Shown here in pieces: positions 56,355-64,000 of a stretch of DNA of 64,000 bases. Made by a program: the position numbers and the translations under genes. Positions within the stretch are counted from its first letter, which is position 1. Each line of letters starts with the position of its first letter. A model generated the notes under the pieces. That model was not told where the DNA came from and made no database searches. It saw only the letters and a list, made by a program, of their open reading frames with translations. Source of the DNA: Maniola hyperantus (taxonomy: Eukaryota; Arthropoda; Insecta; Lepidoptera; Nymphalidae); assembly GCF_902806685.2 (NCBI RefSeq), contig NC_048550.1, positions 1,221,383-1,285,382 on the forward strand, read 5' to 3'.

Positions 56355-59300
56355 TTACTTTATTGACTTGCGTTTTTTCTTTGCGTTCGCGCCATCTTTC
56401 TGTGGACATTCTGCCTTCTTGTGTCCTTTTTCATTGCAGTTATAACATGACTGAAATAATAAAAATAAAAGAATTTTATAATTACACTTTTATAACCAGA
56501 CGAGAGCCGGAAAAGAAATGGTTTACACCCTCGAGTGATCCCTCGTTATCTTAAATAAATCGGTTATGTGGAAAGGCTGTGAAAAGGTAACAAACAGATA
56601 GACAGACACACTTTCGCATTTATAATAATGTTAATATGCTTCAGACAAGCTTATAAAAGTTATAAATATGAAGAAATCTACCACACAACAGCGAGAAATC
56701 GTGAGCTTTGCCATCCTTATGCGCTCGACATTCAGTCTACTCACACGAAACATTTTTGATCAACGATTCTAATACGAACCGCTAAGGTTGGAACGCCCTT
56801 CCGGCATCCGTGTTTTTTTTTAAAGAATATTAGCCAAGTTAATTGCTGACTAATATTCCCATTTCCCCTCCAACTAAGCGTAAAGCTTGTGCTAGGAGTA
56901 GGTACGACAATAGTGCAACGGGTGGGATTTGAAACGGCCACCTTTCGGTTTTCAGTCCGCTCCTTTAACCGTTGAGCTATCGAGGCTCTTAATTACCTAT
57001 AAATATGAGGATGAGATGAGGATATAAATATAAAGGCTATATGTAACTTAAATGACTTCAAGGCAAGAATGAATTCTTTCCATAAGGTATGATTTTCATC
57101 AAGCGCAAGCCTATCAAGCAATATACAAAATCAATTTCACTTTGTATTGTATATACAACAAACAATACCTTACCTGTGACTCAACAATGGCGCCACACAC
57201 ATGTTTCTCCTGGCCACATCTGCCACACTGTGCACAATGCACATACGTAGGCTTCACACATCGCTTACATATATAGCAATGTTTGTACGTCATTCCGTTC
57301 TTACTAGTACATTCTCTACACTTGTTACAGTGCACATTTGACGTGGACACCCAATATTTGCACTTGTCGCAAAGCTTATAGCTGCTGTCGTTTGACAAAT
57401 CAATGGTGGCAAATGGTAGGTTCGTGAAGAACCGTACTGGGGAACCGAATTTGCGTCCCCCCTTTTTGTTTTGGAATTTCTTGTGGTTTTGATATTCTAC
57501 CTGTAAAATATCAGCCATATGTAAATTATAAAGCCTTTGAAAATAACACGTTATGTGAAAATAATCCTACTTTATTGTTACTGTTCATGAGATATATGAC
57601 ACTAACAGACTGACAGACACAAACGGACAGCGGAAGCTTAGTAATAGGGTCCTGTTGCACCCTTCAAGTGCAGAACCATAAGAGTAAATATTTTGTTTAA
57701 TTTGTTCAATTCTGTGGAAGATGCAGTTGTAGCTTTTTATCAACTTCTCACCAGCTTTCCTTAATGTTAGTCTATCTGTCTATCCGATACCAAAGATCGT
57801 TCAGCCAATTGAGTTGAATTTTTGGACAGTTGTTGTCAGTACTTGCGTGAAGGCTTTTGTCATAATACCATAAGAATACAGGTAACGCCCCTTTCACACG
57901 GCAGTCCAGTTTTTTGCAGGATCCCGTTTGATGGGGAATGTGTTTGTATGCTAGCGAGCGATAAACACATTCGCCATCAAACGGGATCCTGCAGAAAACT
58001 GCGCGCCGTGTGAAAGGGCTGTAACACTCAAGCCACATTACAACACATATAGGTATAAATTATTTAGCAGCTATAAAAAAATCATAAACTGATAATATTT
58101 CTGACATTTTAATCACACAGCACACCTTACAAAACAAATAACCTTAAAATTACATTAATACTTTCAATATGATACTTAAATTCATTCATTAATACTTTAT
58201 CTACACCCATGCTTTAAATCCTCTATAAAAGATTCTGAAACAGTTAGCTTATTGCCAACATTAAAACACCCAATGACGTAATAACCATTATATCATCCAA
58301 ACGGGTGTTATAATGTTGTACTGAATTTCATAATAACACTCCTTTGTTTTATTTGTCTGTGGCCCTTTGCGCAGAGATTGAAAAAAAACAAAGGAGTGTT
58401 ATTATGAAATTCAGTACAACATTATAACACCTTTCTTATTATGGGATTCATATTATTATGGGTGTAGATAAAGTCTTGTATGCAACTGTTGATAATTAGG
58501 TATTAAAACATTCAAGTGAGATAAATAACTATAAAATGCTTTCAAATATTGATTTTTCAGTTAATAATACATACTTGATAATCATGCATCTTGATCTCCG
58601 GCATCATATTTGTGATATAGGGCTCTGCAAAGTATGGAAAGGCCCAGATGACGGGCAATATCTTATCTTCAGTCTCGCACACCTTGCTGTACATTTCGGA
58701 CAGTTCTTTGATAGTTTGCATCAACGGTTCCACGCGGCCGCCAAACGGCGGGTCCATTACTATAGCGAGGCCTTTGTTCCTGTAAAATAAAACTGCTAAG
58801 GTTTTCTTTCTATAAAAAACTAGCTTATGCTCGCGACTTCGTCCGCGTGGACACAAATTTCAAACCCCTATTTCACCTCCTTAGGGATTGAATTTTCAAA
58901 AATCCTTTCTTAGCAGATGCCTACGTCATAATAGCTATCTGCATGCCAAATTTTAGCCTGATCCGTCCAGTAGCTTGAGCTGTGCATTGATAGATCAGTG
59001 AGTCAGTCACTTTTCCTTTTATATATTTAAGATGAAAATGCTATATATAAACTGAGACATTCTGTATGTGTTATACCTATAATAAATATGAAATAGCCTT
59101 AAAAAACCGGCCAAGTGTGAGGCATGCTCGCGGTAATGAGGGTTCCGTACTGCAGTCTTATTTTTTAGACATTTTGCACGATAATTCAAAAACTATGATG
59201 CATAAAAATAAATAAAAATCTGTTTTAGAATGCACAGGTGAAGCCATTTCATATGATACTCCACTTGATATAGTTATCTTACTATAAAAATTGAAAATAC

Positions 59301-62006
59301 TAATTATTAGTTAATGACCACATTATAATTTTTTTGTGTGATAACCACAAATTCACGGTTTTCAGATTTTTTCCCCTAATACCGCTATAAGACCCACCTA
59401 CCTACCAAATTTCATGATTCTAGGTCAACGGGAAGTACCCTGTAGGTTTGTTGACAGACAGAAGACAACAAAGAGATCCTATAAGGGTTCCGTTTTTCCT
59501 TTTGAGATACGGAACCCTAAAAATTAGGTTATAAAATATGTTTAACATAAGTGTGGACATACATACTTGGAGCTTTTAAGGAACTTCTTCAACACTTTCT
59601 CATTGTCGTTCTGGTTGAACAGAAAGTTGTTGAACATGTTGTACCACAGGAACTTGTTGCTGGGATGGAACATGTGATACCGAGTGTCATAGTCCAGCAG
59701 TAAGGAGTCAAAGTCTGGATGCTCTTGCGCCGCTTCGTGGATAGATGGTGTTCCAATACATAAGATATTACTGGAAAAAATAATTATTTTTCTTATAACA
59801 CTAGATGATGCCGCTTTGTCCACGTCAATTTCTTCGAACTCCTTGATATCCAGAGTAAAAAATCCCATAGGAACTCTTTTTCGAGAGGGTTTCGAAAAAG
59901 AACAGGTTACTGACGCTGCGGAGCTTGCATGTAAACTTAAATGGAGATGGGCGGGCCATGTGGCTCGGGCAAGAGACGGTCGGTGGAGTGAGATGGTACT
60001 ACACTGGTGGCGGCGCGACCACACCCGGCCGCGTGGGCGACCGCGCGCTCGCTGGAGGGACGACATCGAGGATGTAGCAGGACCGACATGGACGAGACTC
60101 GCCACGGAGAGACCACAGTGGAGCAATATGGAGGAGGCCTACACCCAAAGATGGGTACCCAAAATATAAACTAATACAACCAAACTAAATAATAGGTGCA
60201 TCCTTTGTTTTAAATAATATGTTACATCTTTGAAATTTTTTGATAATTAATACTATTAATGGAAAGTAATAATAATAACAATGCAATATAAATTGAATAG
60301 AAAGATTACATTACCTAATATTATATGAATGAATAACACGAATTAAATAATAGAATAATTAAATATTTTTTTGTTATTTTGTTGCTTGTCTACGTCTGTA
60401 CTGAAATAACTTAATTTAGTTTTAATAAATAATTTAACAACTTTGTATAATAATTTAATTGAAGCAATGACATAAGCAATTTATATAGATCTTACAAACT
60501 AGACAGATAACAAATAATCTAATAATGTACCTACTTAGATAACAATTGTAATTATGTATTTTGGAAATAAATGGCTATTTATTTATTTATAAACCTCCTT
60601 CATTTCCTCTTTCATTCTTAGGGGTAGAATTTTCAAAAATCTGTAAAAAAAAAATAGTGGATGCCTACATCATAAAAGCTATCTGCATGCCAAATCTCAT
60701 CCTGATCCGTCCAGTGGTTTGTTCTGTGCATTGATAGATCAGTCAGTCAGTCACCTTTTCCTTTAGATTTAGATTATTGAAAAAAAAAAATGCTACAAAT
60801 ATACCTTATTTTATTATTCCTCAGTATTCCAAGAACAGTACTGACAGCTTTCTTGGTGAACATATACTGGGCCTCGTGCTGGTCATTCTCCAGAGGCTGT
60901 AGGAATGTAGTAGGGCTTGCAAGTTGCTCATCAGTCAATGGTAACACTATCCGGTGATCCTTGAGGTGCTTCCTGCTCTGAGACGCGATGAAAAGCTCCT
61001 GGCATGTGTGGCAGTAGGCCCTGTCGGAGGGGTGTCGTGATTTCACCTGTAAAATAATTTAATACTTCAAAAAGCTGAAATCTATGTGATATCGCAGGTT
61101 TGATCTAGTAATGCGGCAATGCATCGGAGGTTCCTCTGGTGCTGCAAATGTTCATGGGCGGCTGTAATCACTTACACATCAGGTGACCCGCCTGCTCGTT
61201 TGCTCAATATCTCTATTATTAAAAAAAAAAATTTAGCAAGAATATTAGCCATGTTAAATGACTAATTTATTCTCCTTTCCTGTCCAGTGAAGCGGCAAGC
61301 TTGTGCTAGGAGTAGGTACGACAATAGTGCAACAGGCGGGGTTTGAACCATCAACCTTTCGATTTTCAGTGCACTCCTTTACCCATTGAGCGATTGAGGA
61401 TAAACCACCCAGTGCATCTATGTACATCTATACTTGTATTATGTATATGTGAAAGTGTCTATTTGTCCTTCCTTCACGCCCTGACTAAGCAACCAATCGA
61501 CTTGATTTCTGGCATAGAGATAGTAGCAAGAACGGAGAGTAACATAGGATACTTTTTATTCCGGAAAATCAGTTCCCACAGAATTTTTTAAAACGTAACT
61601 TCACGCGGACGAAGTCGCGAGCATCAGCTAGTACCTATAGTACCAGTACAAGCTCTTTTTACTGACGCCAAACTATACACTTATACACCGACAAGAAAAA
61701 TAAAACACTAACCTCTTTAAAATGATTCCACGCCGCAGCCTTATCAAACTTCGGAATAAGCTTGTAGTACTTTTCATTTCTCTGCCTCACACCTTCCTTC
61801 TTCCAATCTTCTTCATCTATATGCACGGTACAGTCCTTCTTGTTCCTACAAGAGGCACACGCATAGAACCGGCCTTTCTCACTGGAAAACAGCAATGTTG
61901 GACCGTGCAAACATAGCGGGTGATTGGTTACGTCTTCTGCGATAACTTCTACTGGAGTAGAATGATGCACTGGAGTTTGTGCTGCAAATGATCTCTTTTT
62001 AACCAT
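56355..62006 (-). CDS. ZCCHC4: ZCCHC4, 28S rRNA N6-adenosine methyltransferase, complete, six exons
   Basis: Exons 61713-62006, 60805-61046, 59567-59770, 58575-58779, 57174-57500, 56355-56450; 1,368 nt, 455 aa, phases matching. Domains in order: GRF-type zinc finger (about 32-59, CLHGP...FYACASCRNKKDC), C2H2 finger (about 109-129, YCHTC...HLKDH), methyltransferase domain with the catalytic DPPF motif (MDPPFGG, about 255-261), a Cys-rich DHHC-like cluster (about 359-420, CDKCKYW...HCNKC...CYICKRCVKP...HCAQCGRC) and a CCHC knuckle (CYNCNEKGHKKAEC, 426-439) next to a basic tail. The human enzyme (513 aa) methylates one adenosine of 28S rRNA; this version lacks only parts of the tail. Divergent from the gene at 62,464. 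Introns 2 and 3 carry repeats. Confidence 0.96.
56825..56995 (-). mobile_element. tRNA-Phe-like SINE, minus
   Basis: Reverse copy of the 28,505 family: GTGCTAGGAGTAGGTACGAC, GGGATTTGAAACGGCCACC and TTTCAGTCCGCTCCTTTAAC. In ZCCHC4 intron 5. A further reverse copy is at 61,240-61,400 in intron 1. Confidence 0.7.
57886..58022. mobile_element. Palindromic MITE (CCCTTTCACACGGC family)
   Basis: Arms GCCCCTTTCACACGGC and CGTGTGAAAGGGC, continuing through GCAGGATCCCGTTTGATGG and its inverse. About 137 bp in ZCCHC4 intron 4. Confidence 0.85.
58196..58477. mobile_element. MITE with two layers of inverted repeats
   Basis: Outer arms ACTTTATCTACACCCAT and ATGGGTGTAGATAAAGT. A separate inner pair starts GTGTTATAATGTTGTACTGA (58,305 on) and its inverse (to about 58,430) encloses a 45-nt loop. 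Probably one element nested in another. In ZCCHC4 intron 4. Confidence 0.75.
58818..59034. mobile_element. Helitron-like repeat in ZCCHC4 intron 3
   Basis: ACTAGCTTATGCTCGCGACT to TTTATATATTTAAGA. Copy starts about 40 bp from exon 4. A family A repeat follows at 59,104-59,525, ending about 42 bp from exon 3. Confidence 0.7.
59104..59525. repeat. Family A repeat, near full-length
   Basis: AAAACCGGCCAAGTGTGAGG to GAGATACGGAACCCTAAAAA with the TGCACAGGTGAAGCC and CTAGGTCAACGGGAAGTA landmarks. Very close to the copy at 1-372. Confidence 0.8.
59855..60590 (+). mobile_element. Non-LTR retrotransposon 3' end with C-terminal RT-element frame
   Basis: An open plus-strand frame reads AAELACKLKWRWAGHVARAR, then GRPRARWRDDIEDVAG and stops after QRWVPKI at 60,167, the C-terminus of an RTE/CR1-like polyprotein. 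About 420 bp of AT-rich 3' UTR ends at AAATAAATGGCTATTTATTT. Inserted antisense in ZCCHC4 intron 2, 5'-truncated. Confidence 0.75.
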
Positions 62007-62463
62007 TGTATGTATATTGGGCTCAGTTAGATAATAGATTTTAGTTGTAAAGTGGTAAATAATTACACGTTAGGGTACTACCCTAATAATAATAGGTGAC
62101 AGGTACTCTGTGGTCTGCGACCATATCAAGGGTCCAGTCATTTTTCCAAAGAGTATTATAATCACAGACCTAGGAATAGTTATTTGTTTACTCATTGATT
62201 ATGGTTGTTAGAGTCCCTGTAAATTATACAGGGATATTCTCTAACGACCATAGATAATCAGGGACAAGTCCGGGGAAAATTGGATCCAGGCGGAATCGTG
62301 CCGTGTGTGCTAAGCTTAAATTATATAGATTGTTCAACTTTCAGTTTTTGTTTCTGGCAATTTTAAAAAAAACCGGTGAAAGAAGTGCGCGCGGGGGCCC
62401 TGTAGAATTTTTCTTCTCAACTTTTCATATTTTTTGTCAATTTTGAAATTAAAATTAACAAAA
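62007..62463. promoter_or_regulatory. Divergent promoter region, ZCCHC4 / mitochondrial-type gene
   Basis: 457 bp separate the two start codons on opposite strands. The stretch has an imperfect inverted repeat around GGGATATTCTCTAACGACCA and no TATA box in a standard place. Shared promoter use is inferred from distance only. Confidence 0.5.
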
Positions 62464-62980
62464 ATGAGCGGTTTAGTGAGAACAGCGCACAGGGTTATTC
62501 AAACATGCGTAAAAAGTTCGGGTATAACAGGTGCAATAGTATCTCGCACACAAACTCCCGTCAAACGTGACTTCACGAGAGGAATATGGCACATGAGCTG
62601 TTCCACAAGGATGGATAGCACTTCGGCTTCCTCCAGCCTCCTCAACAATCATTCCCACACCTGTAGCTGCGGCTGTGGCCTTAAAGGAATCCACACTAAA
62701 GGTAGAGTCTCTTATCATTAATTGCTATAGTTTAGAGGTTATGTCATCATCCCTGAAGAAAAATTCTGATATCTTTCAATATTTTCACTAAAATAAGATA
62801 TCTCTAGCAAGTCTAGTCTATGTAATGACGATTCAAGTTGAAGAAGTGAAGTTGTTACATTAATTACATCATTTTTTAAAATCCCAAATAGTTTCGATTT
62901 CTTTTTGCAAGTTATATTTTAACCTTAAATTATTTCGACAGATCAGAAGGATGAACAATCTGCTACCCCTAAACCCCTTG
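62464..62980 (+). CDS. 5' exons of a probable mitochondrial protein (partial)
   Basis: Exon 1 62464-62701 (AAAG then GTAGAG) and a possible 39-nt exon 2 62942-62980 (GACAG acceptor, GTAAGC donor), both phase 1. The rest lies outside the window or in exons I cannot see. The first 45 residues are basic and amphipathic with no acids until residue 46 (MSGLVRTAHRVIQTCVKSSG), as in a mitochondrial presequence. A Cys-rich HTCSCGCG stretch and IHTKG follow. This order is reminiscent of insect p32/C1QBP precursors, but that is a weak guess. If exon 2 is not real, the frame would end at the TAA at 62,719-62,721. Confidence 0.5.
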
Positions 62981-63267
62981 GTAAGCTTCCCATCCTACTC
63001 CTTAGATCTCCAGTAGACACATTCCTTTCTAACAGTGTTAGTAATGCATGTAGTTACTAATGATTTTATTGTTAAAAAAATATTTTTGTATTTCTATTCA
63101 AAGCCACTTGTATTAAGGTACTTATATAAACATATGTAACGTGTTTTACTCTATATTTTAATGTCGATAACAGATATATACCACAATTAATTTGATGGTT
63201 TTATTTGTCGATATTTCGACCCAAACTTTAATGTTTTACTTTTTTTTAATAGAGATATTTATTGAAC

Positions 63268-63442
63268 ACTGGCTGACCCGGCGAACTTCGTACCGCCTAA
63301 AAGTGATTCTTTAATTTTTTACAATTTTTTTTTCTCTCTGTAAGAACCCATCCTCGTACTTCAAGGAATATTATAAAAAAAGAATTAGCGAAATCGGTTC
63401 AGCTGTTTTCGAGATTTGCATTTTTATATATATAGAAGATGT
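63268..63442. repeat. CTGACCCGGCGAACTTCGTA-type repeat
   Basis: A widespread insect repeat type: CTGACCCGGCGAACTTCGTA, then AAATCGGTTCAGCTGTTTTC and a TATATATATAGAAGAT end. No gene is seen in 62,981-64,000 apart from this. Confidence 0.65.
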
Positions 63443-64000
63443 AACCCTATGGATGAATTTGATCTTTAAAACAAGGTTGTTAAAGTATATTTTCCTTTAA
63501 GATTAAAGTGTTTTGCTGCTGGACTTCTACCAACATTGAGTGCAACATTAGTAGCACAGTAGAATATCACATTAAGTCTTGTAACACTCATGTGAAGTTG
63601 TGTATATATCCCTGCAACACTGTTGTGCTGTGATACTCCTTGGTGTTGTGGCCAAGGTTGCAGGGTACAGTAAAATAATATTTACATCCAGTAGCATTGA
63701 CATTTGCAGTGTTACTTCATAGGAGTATTAGACATTTTATTAAAATAAAAAGAAAAAACCAACTTGAACTCAAAACAAGTTTTTAAGTTTAGGGCACATA
63801 TTCCAAAGTCTGAGTCAAATTCAAAATAGGTACTATTGTACACTTTTTAATTGTGTAAGATAACCTATGTGATGTGAACCTATGATGATAATTAATTACA
63901 TAAACTTAACTCTAAAGCTACTAGGTTAACAAACATGCCATGGGGCCTGGCCTGAGAAGAGCCCATAACAAACTCAGCCGGGTATTCTTTTTATTATCAC

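Noticed and set aside
59816..60169. A host gene at the 117-codon plus-strand frame
   Set aside because: The C-terminal part is RT-element sequence, antisense in a ZCCHC4 intron.
1..64000. A novel defence, toxin or biosynthetic gene cluster
   Set aside because: I looked for linked unfamiliar genes with common orientation or shared control and found only ordinary eukaryotic genes and transposons. The single unfamiliar host gene stands alone.

Overview
This is an AT-rich, repeat-dense animal nuclear window with intron-rich genes. The non-autonomous Helitron-like repeats, tRNA-derived SINEs, palindromic MITEs and non-LTR retrotransposon 3' ends are of kinds typical of moths and butterflies, so I infer a lepidopteran. 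There are no bacterial-style operons, no CRISPR arrays and no viral gene sets. All gene models come from reading splice sites and checking phase by eye. Five of them close exactly in frame: the 1,168-aa gene, DDX42, PYM, ZCCHC4 and the transposase (each a whole number of codons with consensus GT/AG ends).

Layout. 1.9-19.0 kb, minus strand: one 19-exon gene for an unrecognised protein of about 1,168 aa, possibly of the Mab-21-like family. A tRNA-Thr(AGT) lies in one intron, and three separate partial exon duplications occur along the gene. 19-24.9 kb: gene desert of SINE, Helitron-like and other repeat copies. 24.9-37.0 kb, minus: complete 14-exon DDX42 (SF3b-associated DEAD-box helicase, 760 aa). 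37.9-38.4 kb, plus: a 60-aa SMIM30-like membrane microprotein. 39.1-41.0 kb, minus: PYM (partner of Y14-Mago, 189 aa). 42.0-42.6 kb, plus: a two-exon THAP zinc-finger coding unit. 44.2-46.6 kb, plus: LIN37 (MuvB/DREAM subunit). 47,395-56,253: a complete PIF/Harbinger DNA transposon of 8,859 bp with TTA target-site duplications, a six-exon DDE transposase (362 aa, plus) and a six-exon Myb/SANT-like partner (270 aa, minus). 56.4-62.0 kb, minus: complete six-exon ZCCHC4 (28S rRNA m6A methyltransferase, 455 aa). 62.5 kb onward, plus: the first exons of a probable mitochondrial protein that leaves the window.

Four of the host genes act in RNA processing or cell-cycle gene control: DDX42 in splicing, PYM in exon-junction-complex recycling, ZCCHC4 in rRNA methylation and LIN37 in DREAM repression. 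Several pairs are divergent (DDX42/SMIM30, PYM/THAP, ZCCHC4/mitochondrial gene). Nothing shows that they work as one system.

The main points of interest are the Harbinger element and the traffic of other elements through it. Its left terminal inverted repeat is split by a GC-rich palindromic insertion. Both of its genes appear to take their stop codons from later repeat insertions, and the last transposase exon exists in three tandem versions. In the host genes, repeats supply or abut splice sites, and a roughly 430-bp minisatellite makes an almost AG-free stretch before a DDX42 3' splice site.
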